Assembly: GCA_000720535.1 (NCBI GenBank)
Contig: JOAZ01000016.1
Location: forward strand, 1-64,000
Length of the DNA: 64,000 nucleotides
From: Streptomyces halstedii
Lineage (GTDB): Bacteria; Actinomycetota; Actinomycetes; Streptomycetales; Streptomycetaceae
Direction: 5' to 3'
Position 1 is the stretch's first letter; each line of letters begins with the position of its first letter. Below are positions 44,901-54,137 of this stretch, piece by piece. Below the pieces are notes generated by a model. The model ran no database searches and was not told the origin of the DNA. It saw only the letters and a program-made list of their open reading frames with translations. The position numbers were made by a program, and so were the translations under genes.

Positions 44901-47309
44901 GCCGTCGGGTGCCTCGGTGGCCTGGCCTTCCTGGCCCTGTTCGACCCAGACCTGGCCGGTCCTCGCGAGGTCGATGGTGCGCGCGGGGCCGTCCGCGGTG
45001 CCGTTCTTCTCCACGGTGTACGGGACGGTGGAGGCGGCCTCGCCGAGGTCGATCCAGGCGAAGGCGCCGTAGGCGTCGCGGCCGATGAAGTCGGCTGTCT
45101 TCTCGCCGTACACGAGCTGCCAGCCGTCGTAGTCGCCGTCCGCGCGGTGGTAGTGGACGACGGCCCTGTCCCGTTCGACGGCGACGGGCTTCGACGCGGG
45201 CGGCGCCTGGCCCGCGGTGGTGGACGCGAGGGCGCTCGCGGTGCGCCCGGCGCGGTCCACGACCACGGCCTTGTAGCGCAGCGGGGTCCCGGCCCTCACC
45301 GAACCGTCCAGGTACTGGGTGACCTTGTACGGGGCGTGGTCGGCGGTGCCGAGGGTCCGCCACGCGCCGTCGCCGGTCTGCGCGGCGAACACGACGCGGT
45401 TCAGGCCGCCGCCGTCGACGTCGGCGGTGATCTCGACGGTGCCGGTGGCTCCGGCGGCGGGTGCCGTCAGGCTGACGGACGGCTTGGCGGCCGGGGTGGA
45501 GAGCTGCTGGTCGGCGCGGAGCACGGTGCTGGAGAGGGCGGGCACGGTGACCCGGACCTTCGTGTCGGCGCCGCTGCGGACGGTGCCGGAACCGCCGTAC
45601 AGCGTACGGAAGTTCATGCCGGCCGACGCGGTGGGCAGCTCGACCGTCCTCGGCGTGGCGGAGTTGTTGACGGCGACGAGGTACTCGTAGGGCCGCTCGG
45701 CGTCCGTACGCGAGTAGGCGTACACGGCGTCCTTGGAGTACCGCTCGGTCTGGGTGCCGTCGCGGAGCGCGGGGTGGTCCCGGGTGAGCTTCGAGAGTGC
45801 GGCGATCGACCGGTACAGCGGGTGGTTCGTGTCGTACGCGTCAAAGGCGTGGGTGCGGTCGGTGCCGAGCTGGTCGTCGTCGAGGTAGTCGGCGGTCTTC
45901 GAGGCGAAGAGCGGCTGGCGGGCGTCCTTGTCGCCGCCCGCTCCGGTGTAGCCCTGCTCGTCGCCGTAGTAGATCACCGGGTTGCCGCGGCCGAGGAACA
46001 TCAGCTCGTTGGCGAGGCGGGCGCGGGCGAGTAGTTCGGCGTCGCCGGCCTTCGGGTTGTCCTCCTTGAGGAAGGTCCCGATGCGGCCCATGTCGTGGTT
46101 GCCGAGGAACGTGACCTGCTCGTAGGCGTTGGCCTTGTCCGTGGTGTAGCGGTAGTCGTCCCCGTAGACGGCGGCCAGCTTCGAGGCCGGGGCGCCCTGG
46201 GAGGCGTACTGCCGGGCGGCTTCCTGGAACGGGAAGTCGAGGGTCGCGTCGAGCCGGCCCCGGGTGACGTAGGGCGAGGTGACCGCGGTGTCGGCGGAGT
46301 AGACCTCGCCGAACATGAAGAAGTCGTCGCGGCCCCGCTTGGCCGCGTAGGCGTCGAGCGCGGTGGCCCACTGGGTCCAGAAGTCGAGGTCGACGTGTTT
46401 GACGGTGTCGATGCGGAAGCCGTCGATGCCGAAGTCGCGGACCCACTTCTCGTAGATCTTCTCCATGCCGGTCACGACCTCGGGGCGCTCGGTCCACAGG
46501 TCGTCCAGGCCGGAGAAGTCGCCGTACTCGGTGGACTCGCCCGCGTAGGTGGAGTCACCCCGGTTGTGGTACATCGTGGGGTCGTTGAGCCAGGCGGGGA
46601 CCTTCGTGCCCGTGGTGACGGGGGTGTACGGGAAGGAGGCGGCGTCCACCTTCCGCATGCCGTCGCTGTCGTCGAAGGGGCGGCCCTCCGTGTCGAGGTA
46701 GGGGTAGGCGCCCTTGGGCTTGTAGCCGTACTCCTTCTCGGCGTAGTCCACGGTGTCGGCGGTGTGGTTGGTGATGACGTCGAAGAAGACCTTCATGCCC
46801 TTGCCGTGGGCCTTGTCGATCAGCTTCGACAGGTCGGCGTTGGTGCCGAAGTGCGGGTCCACCTGGGTGAAGTCGGTGATCCAGTAGCCGTGGTAGCCGG
46901 CCGAGGCGTCCTTGCCGGTGCCCTGGACGGGCCGGTTCTTGAAGATCGGGGCGAGCCAGATGGCGGTGGTGCCGAGGCCCTTGACGTAGTCGAGCCGCTG
47001 GGTGAGGCCCTTGAGGTCGCCGCCCTGGTAGAAGCCCTTGTCGGTGGGGTCGAAGCCGGTCTCCAGCCGTGAACCCCGCAGCCCGCCACGGTCGTTGGAG
47101 GTGTCACCGTTGGCGAACCGGTCGGGCAGCACGAAGTAGAACTGCTCGCGGGTCAGGTCGTGCCGGGCCGGTTCCCTGGCGAGCTTCGCGTCCGAGGGTG
47201 GTGACGGGGGCCGGGGCGCGGCGGACGCGGTGGCCGCCGCCGGCACGACGGGCAGCAGCGCGGCGCACAGCGCGGCGACGGCTCCCCGCCGCAGGGTGGT
47301 TCGGGACAC
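41994..47309 (-). CDS. apu: secreted amylase-pullulanase (bifunctional GH13)
   Basis: A 1771-aa exoenzyme. A Sec signal peptide ([19 protein letters not shown], cleavage near ASA-AP) precedes an N-terminal alpha-amylase domain with GFRIDTVKH (nucleophile near 300), MFGEVYS (acid near 334) and GNHDMGR (near 405). Next come two CBM41-like modules sharing [12 protein letters not shown] (near 717 and 815), a pullulanase N2 domain (near 930), and a CBM48 ([15 protein letters not shown], near 1054). The C-terminal pullulanase domain has [18 protein letters not shown] (near 1376), [10 protein letters not shown] (near 1414) and AHDNETL (near 1546). It should cut alpha-1,4 and alpha-1,6 bonds of starch or glycogen outside the cell. 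It lies downstream of the alpha-amylase gene, past a hairpin. Confidence 0.95.
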   Translation of the reverse strand: MSRTTLRRGAVAALCAALLPVVPAAATASAAPRPPSPPSDAKLAREPARHDLTREQFYFVLPDRFANGDTSNDRGGLRGSRLETGFDPTDKGFYQGGDLKGLTQRLDYVKGLGTTAIWLAPIFKNRPVQGTGKDASAGYHGYWITDFTQVDPHFGTNADLSKLIDKAHGKGMKVFFDVITNHTADTVDYAEKEYGYKPKGAYPYLDTEGRPFDDSDGMRKVDAASFPYTPVTTGTKVPAWLNDPTMYHNRGDSTYAGESTEYGDFSGLDDLWTERPEVVTGMEKIYEKWVRDFGIDGFRIDTVKHVDLDFWTQWATALDAYAAKRGRDDFFMFGEVYSADTAVTSPYVTRGRLDATLDFPFQEAARQYASQGAPASKLAAVYGDDYRYTTDKANAYEQVTFLGNHDMGRIGTFLKEDNPKAGDAELLARARLANELMFLGRGNPVIYYGDEQGYTGAGGDKDARQPLFASKTADYLDDDQLGTDRTHAFDAYDTNHPLYRSIAALSKLTRDHPALRDGTQTERYSKDAVYAYSRTDAERPYEYLVAVNNSATPRTVELPTASAGMNFRTLYGGSGTVRSGADTKVRVTVPALSSTVLRADQQLSTPAAKPSVSLTAPAAGATGTVEITADVDGGGLNRVVFAAQTGDGAWRTLGTADHAPYKVTQYLDGSVRAGTPLRYKAVVVDRAGRTASALASTTAGQAPPASKPVAVERDRAVVHYHRADGDYDGWQLVYGEKTADFIGRDAYGAFAWIDLGEAASTVPYTVEKNGTADGPARTIDLARTGQVWVEQGQEGQATEAPDGANPPQDTSKAVLHYHRADGDYDGWGLHTWTGAAEPTDWAKPLRPVSTDAYGATFEVPLTDGATALSYILHKGDEKDLPSDQSLDLATYGHEVWMLGGKPGYLLPQTGGAPAPDLTRAEAQWIDADTVVWKVKATAATSQQLVYAKNGGISVQDGALSDEGQWLRLGTTELTAAQKAAHPHLAGYPAFTVDPRDRDRVRASLRGQLIATQRATNGALLAATGVQTAGVLDDLYGKAASKAALGPVFRKGAPTLSVWAPTARTVALELDGRTLPMRRDDRTGVWSVTGTKKWTGKPYRYVVDVWAPTVRKMVTNKVTDPYSTALTTDSARSLVTDLSDPELAPRGWSGLRKPAAVPLRDAQIQELHIRDFSITDPTSKHPGEYLAFTDTRSDGMKHLKELADSGTSYVHLLPAFDIGTIPEKKSDQKKPACDLSVYAPDSEEQQACVTAAAAADAFNWGYDPLHYTVPEGSYASDPDGTRRTVEFRQMVQGLNGAGLRTVMDVVYNHTVASGQDDKSVLDRIVPGYYQRLLEDGTVSTSTCCADTATENTMMGKLVVDSVVTWAKEYKVDGFRFDLMGHHPKANILAVRAALDALTPARDGVDGKKIILYGEGWNFGEIADDAHFVQATQANMAGTGIATFSDRARDAVRGGGPFDEDPRVQGFASGLYTDPNTSPANGTPAEQKARLLHYQDLIKVGLTGNLADYTFTDTQGRTVKGSAVDYNGAPAGYAAAPGDALAYADAHDNETLYDALTFKLPAGTTAADRARMQVVAMATATLSQGPSLSQAGTDLLRSKSLDRNSYDSGDWFNALHWDCRKGNGFGRGLPPAADNQDKWSYGKPLLASAAPRPGCAEITGASAAYQDLLTIRTTEKDFGLATAARVQKALSFPLSGTKETPGVITMRLGTLVVVMNATPGTQSQRVPELAGAAYRLHPVQASGADRTVKKAAYDRSTGGFTVPGRTVAVFTRR

Positions 47310-47349
47310 GGGCGGGTTCTCCTCGGCGTTCAGGGGTGGGTGGAGCGGT

Positions 47350-47385
47350 GCGGGCCGGGGACGCGTGGCGGCGTCCCCGGCCCGC
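47350..47385 (-). terminator. perfect hairpin between the alpha-amylase and amylase-pullulanase genes
   Basis: A 15-bp perfect stem (GCGGGCCGGGGACGC / GCGTCCCCGGCCCGC) with a 6-base loop, 15 bp after the alpha-amylase stop codon and 41 bp before the next start. It should terminate or stabilise the amylase transcript; partial read-through would feed the downstream gene. Confidence 0.85.
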
Positions 47386-47399
47386 GGGGTGACGGGGTC

Positions 47400-49130
47400 T
47401 CAGCCGCGCCAGACGTCGGCGGTCAGCGTGACCTTGCCGGAGGCCGGCACGGTGGCGGTGCGGTTGGCGCCGTTCTCCCAGGTGACGTTGCCGGCCGCGT
47501 CCTTGCGGACGTACTTGTACTCGAACGCGGTCCCGGCGGGCAGGGCGACGTCGAGCTTCCAGACCGGGTACGTCGCCGGGTCGAGCTTCAGGGCGCTGCC
47601 GGGGTTCCAGTTGCCGAGGGCGGCCTGGTTGCCGGTGACGTAGATGTTCTGGCCCATGACCGTGGTGGCGTTGACGCCGAAGGAGGCGCCGGACGAGCCG
47701 TTGCCGGGCTCGGGGTCCGGGGTGGTGCCCCCGCCGGTGCACGTACGCGCGCCCACGTGCAGGGCGACCGCGGTGTCGGCGCCCAGGGTGGCGGTGAACT
47801 GGCCGGAGCCGTTGACGGTGACGCCCTTGCCGGACTGGACGTCGCAGTAGTCACCGGCGGGCAGCGACGTCTGGAACGTACGGGTCAGCGAGGAACCCTC
47901 GTGGTTGATGGCCACGTACGCCTTGGAGCCGCGCCCGAAGGCGATCCGGTCGCCGCCGTCGTCCCACCAGTCGGTGACGCCCTGGCCGCGGGCGGCGTTG
48001 CGGAAGCCGACCATGGAGGAGATCTCGGTCCAGGCGTGCTGGCACTTCCAGCCGTCGCTGTAACAGGCGTTCACCTGGCCGCCGTTGGGCGGACCGGCGT
48101 CCTTGTCGGACCACTCGTAGCCGGAGTGGACGTCCGGGGAGCCGTAGGGGTAGGCCAGCATGAAGACGCTCGCCAGCGTGTAGTTCGCGCCGTTCTTGTA
48201 GTTCAGCGTCTCGCCGTTGCGCTCGGTGTCGTGGTTGTCGACGAAGACCGCCGACCTGCCCGACTCCATGAAGCCCCAGCCCTCGCCGAAGTTCTTCAGG
48301 TTGGCGAGGTTCTCGTTGAGGAAGGTCTGCTTGAGGGAGCGGGCGTAGCGGAACTCCTGGACGTCACCGGTGCCGAGGTACTCGGTGGGCGACACCGCCT
48401 CGCCCGCGCCGTAGATGGCCTCCTGCTTCCAGTACGCGTTCGGGTTGCTCAGCCGGGACTTGATGTTCGCGAGGTCCTGGGCCGGCATGTGCTTGGCGGC
48501 GTCGATCCGGAAGCCGTCCACGCCGAGGGAGAGCAGGTCGTTCAGGTACCCGGCTATCCTCCCGCGTACGTACTCCTCGCCGGTGTCCAGGTCGGCGAGC
48601 CCGACGAGTTCGCAGTTCTGGACGTTGGCGCGGTCGCCGTAGTTGGTGATCTCCGACTGGCAGTCGTTCATGTCGTTGACGGAGTAGAGGCCCGGGTAGT
48701 CGTACTTGGTGTACGGGGACCCGCCCGTACCGGTGCCCGAACCGGCCGACATGTGGTTGATGACCGAGTCGGCGACGACCTTGACGCCCGCGCCGTGACA
48801 GGTGCTCACCATGTTCGCGAAGGACGTACGGTCACCGAGCCGGCCGGCGATCTTGTAGCTGACGGGCTGGTAGGAGGTCCACCACTGCCCGCCCTGGATG
48901 TGCTCCTGGGGCGGGGAGACCTGGACGTAGCCGTATCCGGCGGGCCCGAGGCTGCCGGTGCACGCCTTGGCGACGGAGTCGAACTTCCACTCGAACATCA
49001 CCGCGGTGACGTCCTTGTCGCCGGGCGGGGCGGCCTGGGCCACGCCGGCGGTGCCGAGACCGGCGGGGAGGGCGAGGACGGCGGCGCCCGTGACCAGGGC
49101 GAGCGAGGCCGAGAGTGATCTTCGAGCCAT
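47400..49130 (-). CDS. aml: secreted alpha-amylase with C-terminal starch-binding module
   Basis: A 576-aa GH13 alpha-amylase. The signal peptide is [21 protein letters not shown], cleaved near AQA-AP. The catalytic domain has [20 protein letters not shown] (nucleophile near 209), YGAGEAVSP (acid near 243) and VDNHDTERN (near 300). After a [14 protein letters not shown] linker, the last 100 residues form a CBM20 starch-binding module ([16 protein letters not shown], ending TLTADVWRG). The ATG follows an AGGAGGAAT site. The upstream 460 bp carry repeated CTTGC motifs typical of maltose-regulated Streptomyces amylase promoters. It starts the starch-degrading block. Confidence 0.96.
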   Translation of the reverse strand: MARRSLSASLALVTGAAVLALPAGLGTAGVAQAAPPGDKDVTAVMFEWKFDSVAKACTGSLGPAGYGYVQVSPPQEHIQGGQWWTSYQPVSYKIAGRLGDRTSFANMVSTCHGAGVKVVADSVINHMSAGSGTGTGGSPYTKYDYPGLYSVNDMNDCQSEITNYGDRANVQNCELVGLADLDTGEEYVRGRIAGYLNDLLSLGVDGFRIDAAKHMPAQDLANIKSRLSNPNAYWKQEAIYGAGEAVSPTEYLGTGDVQEFRYARSLKQTFLNENLANLKNFGEGWGFMESGRSAVFVDNHDTERNGETLNYKNGANYTLASVFMLAYPYGSPDVHSGYEWSDKDAGPPNGGQVNACYSDGWKCQHAWTEISSMVGFRNAARGQGVTDWWDDGGDRIAFGRGSKAYVAINHEGSSLTRTFQTSLPAGDYCDVQSGKGVTVNGSGQFTATLGADTAVALHVGARTCTGGGTTPDPEPGNGSSGASFGVNATTVMGQNIYVTGNQAALGNWNPGSALKLDPATYPVWKLDVALPAGTAFEYKYVRKDAAGNVTWENGANRTATVPASGKVTLTADVWRG

Positions 49131-49590
49131 GATTCCTCCTGCGGTGGGGGGAGGTACGGGGAAGGGCGGAGCAGCCTCACATGGCAACGCGCCGTGCCCT
49201 CAAGGCTTTGAAGGTTCTTGCAGCAAGGATGCAAAACCTCGTGCGCAGCAGACCGTACGAGCCTGACCTGCCCCGGTCAACCCCCTGGACACGACGCGAT
49301 GACGCCCCGCTCACATCCACGAAATCTCGGAGATTTCTTCCTGCAAGGACTTACGCAAGATATTGCGGCCCTGTTAAGTTCGTCCCGACTCCGGCCCGGC
49401 CGGCCGGGGGTCCGGTCCGCCGGGCCCCACGCGCCCGGCCGGCCGGGCCGGTCACGGCGCGGAGAGGTCCGGCGAGTCGCTTCCCCGCCGGCCCGACCTG
49501 GGCCGACTTCCGGACCTCTTCCGCGCGCGGGGGGACGGCCCTCTTCCGCGTGGGGACGGTCCCCTTCCGCGCCCGCCCGTCACGCCTCGC
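49131..49590. other. promoter region between alpha-amylase and the yhf-type cluster
   Basis: About 460 bp without a gene. The left 240 bp hold the amylase regulatory motifs and a GAAATCTC-G-GAGATTTC palindrome (49321-49337). The right part (about 49380-49590) is GC-rich with repeated CTTCCGCG-type words and may hold the end of the yhf-type transcript. Confidence 0.6.
49217..49359 (-). promoter_or_regulatory. CTTGC-motif operators of the amylase promoter
   Basis: Three related sites: CTTGC-A-GCAAG (49217-49227, a perfect dyad), CTTCCTGCAAG (49337-49347) and CTTACGCAAG (49350-49359). On the gene's strand they read as CTTGCRnnAAG direct repeats. Repeats of this kind occur in Streptomyces amylase and maltose promoters regulated by the MalR/Reg1 type LacI repressor. 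A malR-type gene lies 12 kb away. Confidence 0.65.
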
Positions 49591-50832
49591 TCAGGCCGCG
49601 TGCCGGCCGGTGCGCAGGGGGGTGCCGACCGCGAGACCTTCCGGGTCCAGTGCCAGCGACAGGGCGGCGGTGGCCCCGATGTCCGCCAGGCTGTGCGCGT
49701 CCGGGAGGAGTTCCACCCCGCGCGCCCCCGGTCGGTGGATGAGCACGGGCACGTACTCACGGGTGTGGAGCGCGTGGCCGATCGTGGGATCGTTCCCGTG
49801 GTCTCCGGTGACGATCAGCCGGTCGCCGGGGTCCGCGAGCAGCGCCAGCAGCCCGGCGAGGCCCGCGTCCACCTGCTCCAGCAGGCGGCCGTAACGCTCC
49901 GGGTCCTGCTGGTGCCCCGCCAGGTCCGTCTCCTGGACGTTCGCGACCACGAGGGCGTCGCCCTCGGCGCGTACCGCCTCCAGGGTGTGCGCGAGGACGT
50001 CGGCGGTGGCGACGGCCGGACGGCGCGTCGCCGCCTCGCACTCCAGGATGTCGGCGGCCTTGCCCACCAGGACGACCGGGATCCCCGCCCGGACCGCCAG
50101 TTCGGGAAGCTGGCGGGTGTGGTCGAGCGCGGCGCCCAGGTGCCGCACCTGGAGGCCGCCGTTGCGGTAGAAACCGGTGGCGGGCGTGTCCAGCCCGATC
50201 GTCCCCCCGTCGCCGGGACGGACGTGGTCACGGAGCGGGCCGTCCGCGTGGCCGCCGACGGCGATGACCCGGGCGACCGGCGCGACGGCGCGCACCGTGC
50301 GGGCGACGGCGAGGATGCCGTGGGGTCCGTCGAAGGGCAGGTCGTCCAGGCGGCCGGAGGCGTTCCAGTTGATGCCGGGGTCGGCCTCCAGGTTGTCGTG
50401 GACCAGGACCGTCCCGTCGACGACGAGCAGCGGCTGCCCGTCGAGCCGTTCGACCCGGTGGCCGGCGGTCGTGAGCGCGTCGGTCACCTCGCCGATGTGG
50501 TCGGCGAGCCTGGCCACCGTCACCCGGCTGAAGTCGGCGCCCATCATGGTCTGGTGGCCCGCGAAGGTGTCCGCCCCCGGGTAGCCGAGCGCGGCCCGGC
50601 CCGCGGCCACGGGCAGGTGGGTGCGGCGTGCCAGATCCGGGTGCGGGTGCACCAGCCCGAGCCCCAGCGCCCCGAGCACCGGCAGCCGCAGCGGCCGCCC
50701 GAACGCCGTGCGGCAGTGGTCGAGCACGTGTCGGCAGGTGTCGGCGGCGAGGTCGCCGGGGCGCAGGTCGCCCGCGTCGGGCATGGCGCCGACGCCGAAT
50801 CCGTCGATGACGACGATGACGGTCTTGGCCAT
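49591..50832 (-). CDS. yhfW: YhfW-like phosphopentomutase-family enzyme
   Basis: A 413-aa member of the alkaline-phosphatase superfamily, closest in layout to phosphopentomutase. The N-terminal metal site is MAKTVIVVIDGFGVGAMPDA. The phospho-threonine region reads AGHQTMMGADFSR, resembling TGHWEMMG of DeoB with changes. Later metal ligands are seen in ANVQETDLAGH and VTGDHGNDPTIGHALHTRE. True DeoB keeps DTTTGHWE, which is altered here, so YhfW of the yhf operon is the better match. It is last in an eight-gene run and starts 10 bp after the yhfX-like gene. Confidence 0.83.
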   Translation of the reverse strand: MAKTVIVVIDGFGVGAMPDAGDLRPGDLAADTCRHVLDHCRTAFGRPLRLPVLGALGLGLVHPHPDLARRTHLPVAAGRAALGYPGADTFAGHQTMMGADFSRVTVARLADHIGEVTDALTTAGHRVERLDGQPLLVVDGTVLVHDNLEADPGINWNASGRLDDLPFDGPHGILAVARTVRAVAPVARVIAVGGHADGPLRDHVRPGDGGTIGLDTPATGFYRNGGLQVRHLGAALDHTRQLPELAVRAGIPVVLVGKAADILECEAATRRPAVATADVLAHTLEAVRAEGDALVVANVQETDLAGHQQDPERYGRLLEQVDAGLAGLLALLADPGDRLIVTGDHGNDPTIGHALHTREYVPVLIHRPGARGVELLPDAHSLADIGATAALSLALDPEGLAVGTPLRTGRHAA

Positions 50833-50842
50833 GGGGTGCTCC

Positions 50843-52006
50843 TTACAGGGCTCGGCCGTGGGAGTCGTACAGGCCGTTCAGCCGGGGGGTGCCGGAGGAC
50901 AGTCCGGAGACGACGGCGACGGTCGACCGGGTCACGAAGATCTGGGTACGGAAGGCGAGCAGCGCGGTGTCCCCGACGCGGACGTCCGACGCGCGCTCGG
51001 GCGGGTCGAGCAGCCGGTAGTAGTCGATGTTCTCGGCGGGCGCGGGCCGCACGCCGAGCCGGGTACCGGTGCGCGGGAGGAGGGCGCCGCGGATCCGGGA
51101 GCGGCTGTAGAAGCCCCCGCCGTGTATGGCGGGGCGGCCGTCGTCGAGGGTGTGGGCGACTTCGCTGACGTACACGTAGGCGGGCTTCTCCGGCTGGCCG
51201 GGGTCGAGGGCGTGCAGCGGGGTCGTGCCGGTCAGGGCGTGGCCGGGCTCGCCGTGGGTGGCGCCCAGTTCGGCGAGCAGCGGCAGGGAGGCCATCGAGG
51301 TGGCGCTGGGGGCGCTGAGCTTGAGGTCGTGGTGTCCGCGCGCGGCCAGGAGGTCGCGGGCCTTCAGCGCCAGGCCGAAGTTGGGTGTGGCGGTCGGCAC
51401 GCCCGTCGCGGGGTCGCACAGGACGCACGGGAAGGCGGTGACGCCCGCGATCCGGATGCCGTCCAGTTCCTCGGCGTCCTTGGCGAACGCGTCCAGGCGG
51501 TCGAGGGGGACGCCGCCCTCCTGCCCGGGGTAGGCGGCGCCGTCGGCGGCTTCGAGCCGGACCAGGACGTCCTGGACGAAGCCCAGGCCGCGTGCCGCCT
51601 CGGCGACGGCGCGGGCGTTGGCCAGGTCGAAGACCGTGACGGCCTCCGGACGCCAGGCCAGCATGTCCGGCAGTGCCCGAGGGGGGATCTGGACGAGGTG
51701 GCCGAGGTTGCCGGGCCGGGCGCCGGCGGCGTGGAGGGCGCGTGCCTCGGCCGGATCGATGGCGGCCGAGCGGGGGATGTGCCGGGCGACGGCCCGGATG
51801 AGTTCGGGGTTGCGGCCGATCTGCTTGACGACGAACCAGAGGCTGATGCCGAGGCGTTCGGCCTCCGCCGCCAGCAGCGCCGCGTTGGCCTCGACGGCGT
51901 CCAGGTCCACGACGTAGGTGTCGGGCGGGATCTCGCCGTCGCGGTGGAGCGCGGCCGCGGCGTCGACGAGCCCGGGGTTGCGGGTGAGCACGGTGTCGAG
52001 AAACAC
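50843..52006 (-). CDS. yhfX: YhfX-like PLP enzyme (alanine-racemase fold)
   Basis: A 387-aa protein starting with GTG. An N-terminal PLP-barrel of the alanine racemase type is seen in DTYVVDLDAVEANAALLAAEA followed by LWFVVKQIGRNPELIRAV, where the Lys of VVKQIGRNP is the expected PLP lysine (YxxKANAYG equivalent). Other conserved parts are SMASLPLLAELGATHGEPGHALTG and VSEVAHTLDDGRPAIHGGGFY. It is probably an amino-acid racemase or lyase of unknown substrate. It starts 2 bp after the yhfS-like gene, so translation is coupled. Confidence 0.85.
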   Translation of the reverse strand: MFLDTVLTRNPGLVDAAAALHRDGEIPPDTYVVDLDAVEANAALLAAEAERLGISLWFVVKQIGRNPELIRAVARHIPRSAAIDPAEARALHAAGARPGNLGHLVQIPPRALPDMLAWRPEAVTVFDLANARAVAEAARGLGFVQDVLVRLEAADGAAYPGQEGGVPLDRLDAFAKDAEELDGIRIAGVTAFPCVLCDPATGVPTATPNFGLALKARDLLAARGHHDLKLSAPSATSMASLPLLAELGATHGEPGHALTGTTPLHALDPGQPEKPAYVYVSEVAHTLDDGRPAIHGGGFYSRSRIRGALLPRTGTRLGVRPAPAENIDYYRLLDPPERASDVRVGDTALLAFRTQIFVTRSTVAVVSGLSSGTPRLNGLYDSHGRAL

Positions 52007-52008
52007 GG

Positions 52009-53133
52009 TCAGTCGTCCTCCGGGGCGTCCAGGGCGGCCAGCGAGCGGCGCAGGATGTCGATGACGAGATCCGCGCCCGCCCGCATCGGGTTGATGCGTA
52101 CGGTCCAGTCGGCGAGTTCGGGGAGGTCGTCGAGAGCCGAGCTGGACATCCGGTAGAAGAGCGGGGCGATCTCGTAGCGGGAGTTGGAGCCGACGGGGTA
52201 GGGCGCGGCTCCGAAGCGGGCGGCGACGGAGGGGAGCCGCGCGGCGACGGGCCGGTCGAGGCGGACGAGGAGGCAGCGGTCCTGGGCGTTGGCGATCCGT
52301 ACCTCGGCCACGCCCTCCACCTCACCGGCCGTCAGCCGTCGTGCGACCTCGGCGCCCACCCGCGACTGCACCGACCACATGACGGGGACGTGGGTGAGGG
52401 CGCGCAGGGCGTCGAGTGCCTGGTGGCCCTGGACCTGCCCGCCGCCGGAGTAGTTGTCGCGGCGGATGTGCGCGACCAGGTCGCGGGCTCCGACGACGAC
52501 GCCGACGCCCTCCGGTCCGTGCAGTTTGAACAGGGAGAAGCAGGAGGCGTCGGCTCCCAGTTCCACACCGGCGGCGGGGGTGCGCATGACGGCGTAGTTG
52601 TCGTCGACGATCGTGCGGACCCCGGCCGCCCGGCAGGCGGCGATGACCTCGGCCGGATCGTAGGAGTCGGCGAGCCGCTGGCGGGTGTGCTGGATGTACG
52701 CCCAGCGGGTCCGCCCGGACGCCAGGGTCTCGCCCAGGGTCCGGGCGTCGTTGAAGTCGGCGTCGAGGGTCCGTACGCCGATGCCCCTCAGGGTGACCTC
52801 CGTGGTGCGGTAGACCGGGGCCCGGTGGATGAGCAGCGGGTCGCCCGCGCGGACGGCCGCGCTGAGGGCGGCCCGGATCGCGCCCGTGCCCGCGCCCTGT
52901 ACGAGGGCGGCGTCGTCGGCACCGAAGAAGTCGGCGAGCACCGCCTCGACGCGCGCGGTGGTGCGGGGGCGGCCGAGGCCGGGGACGACTCCGGCGTCGG
53001 CGGAGAAGAGCTCGTGGCCCTCGAAGTGTGCCGCGGTCGCCTCCAGCAGCCGGAACTGCGTGGCGACGGCGTCCTCCAGGCCGACGGTCGCCAGCGGGAA
53101 GGTGGGGGGAAGTCCGGGTGGTACGGGGCTCAT
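52009..53133 (-). CDS. yhfS: YhfS-like PLP-dependent aminotransferase-fold enzyme
   Basis: A 374-aa fold-type I PLP protein. Visible are the cofactor loop VQGAGTGAIRAALSAAV, the Asp in TIVDDNYAVMR, and the Schiff-base lysine motif CFSLFKLHGPEGVGVVVG. The shape is like SelA/cystathionine-lyase relatives and the YhfS protein of the yhf operon. The substrate is unknown. Only 1 bp separates it from the upstream php-like gene, and 2 bp from yhfX, so these three form the tightest part of the operon. Confidence 0.85.
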   Translation of the reverse strand: MSPVPPGLPPTFPLATVGLEDAVATQFRLLEATAAHFEGHELFSADAGVVPGLGRPRTTARVEAVLADFFGADDAALVQGAGTGAIRAALSAAVRAGDPLLIHRAPVYRTTEVTLRGIGVRTLDADFNDARTLGETLASGRTRWAYIQHTRQRLADSYDPAEVIAACRAAGVRTIVDDNYAVMRTPAAGVELGADASCFSLFKLHGPEGVGVVVGARDLVAHIRRDNYSGGGQVQGHQALDALRALTHVPVMWSVQSRVGAEVARRLTAGEVEGVAEVRIANAQDRCLLVRLDRPVAARLPSVAARFGAAPYPVGSNSRYEIAPLFYRMSSSALDDLPELADWTVRINPMRAGADLVIDILRRSLAALDAPEDD

Positions 53134-53134
53134 G

Positions 53135-54091
53135 TCAGTTCTCCTCGTCGCTCGCGCCGCTCAGGAAGCGCAGCGGGTTGCGGCGGGTCAGCAGGTCGAT
53201 CAGGTCGTCGTCGGCGCCCGCCGCCCGGAGCGCGGGCAGGAAGTGGCGGAAGAGGTGCCCGTACCCCTGGCCGCCCTCGTCCCGGAGGTATCCGTGGCGC
53301 GAGATGTCGCAGCTGAGCAGGGCCCGGTCGGCGTGTCCGGCCTCCACCAGCGCGAGCAGCAGCCGCAGCCGGGTCCGGTCGCTCTGGTAGGAGGACTTGC
53401 CGACCGTGTCGAAGGCGACGTACGCCCCGCTCGCCGCGATCTCCCGGTGGACGCCCGGGTCGTCCAGGAGGTCCTGGTGGCCGATGCTCACACGGTGGGC
53501 GGGCAGCCCCTCGGCGGTGAGCAGTTCCAGCTGGGCGAGCCCGCCGCGGCCCAGCTGCGCGTGGGTGGCGAGGGAGAGGCCGGTGGCCCGGGCGGCCCGC
53601 GCGCCGGCTCGCAGCACCGTGGCCTCGGCAGGGGTGGGGACGTCCCCGTGGCTGCCGAGTTCGCCGAGGACGCCGGGGCGGACACCGGTCGTGCCGATGC
53701 CGTCCTCGATCTCGCGGACCAGGACCGCGGTGAGCGCTTCCACGTCGGCGCCGTCGATCTCGGGCGTGTGGAACGGCTCGTAGTACCAGCCGGTCGCGGC
53801 GACCACCGCGACCTGGGCGTCCCGCGCGATCGAGGCCAGGGCGCGGGCGTCGCGTCCCATGCCCCGGCAGGTCAGCTCCACGACCAGGGAGAGCCCGAAC
53901 TCCTCCCGTAGCTCGCTCAGTTCGGCGGTCACCGCCGCAGCGTGGAGCCGTGGGTCGAGGACGGCCGCGCCGTCACCCCGCTGGTCCAGGTCGAGGACGA
54001 GGTGCTCATGGGCGAGGACGGGGCCGTGGACGGCCTCGGTCGCGAGGTCACCGCTGACGGTACGCAGGGTGTGCCGGGCGGAGTGGTTCAT
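53135..54091 (-). CDS. php: phosphotriesterase-homology (Php) metalloenzyme
   Basis: A 318-aa amidohydrolase-fold protein. The metal-binding pair is in GPVLAHEHLVLDLDQ (HxH), with further His ligands in SLATHAQLGRGGLAQLELL and RVSIGHQDLLDD and the catalytic Asp in ALLSCDISRHGYL. The usual carboxylated Lys position is replaced by a region around VLGELGSHGDVP, where Glu may bridge the metals as in Php proteins. Such enzymes are probable lactonases or phosphodiesterases. It sits between the transporter and the yhfS-like gene. Confidence 0.86.
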   Translation of the reverse strand: MNHSARHTLRTVSGDLATEAVHGPVLAHEHLVLDLDQRGDGAAVLDPRLHAAAVTAELSELREEFGLSLVVELTCRGMGRDARALASIARDAQVAVVAATGWYYEPFHTPEIDGADVEALTAVLVREIEDGIGTTGVRPGVLGELGSHGDVPTPAEATVLRAGARAARATGLSLATHAQLGRGGLAQLELLTAEGLPAHRVSIGHQDLLDDPGVHREIAASGAYVAFDTVGKSSYQSDRTRLRLLLALVEAGHADRALLSCDISRHGYLRDEGGQGYGHLFRHFLPALRAAGADDDLIDLLTRRNPLRFLSGASDEEN

Positions 54092-54137
54092 GTGGGGGTT
54101 CCTTCTTCGCGTACGGCCCGGTCCGGTCCGGGGCGGG

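Noticed and set aside
42675-46034. An 1119-codon open frame on the plus strand
   Set aside because: It is antisense to the amylase-pullulanase gene, and its Gly/Val-rich composition is what the opposite strand of a GC-rich gene produces. The minus-strand gene has clear GH13 motifs.
49591-50832. Calling this gene deoB (true phosphopentomutase of nucleoside salvage)
   Set aside because: The DTTTGHWE core is changed to AGHQTMMG, and the neighbours are yhf-type genes, not nucleoside catabolism genes.
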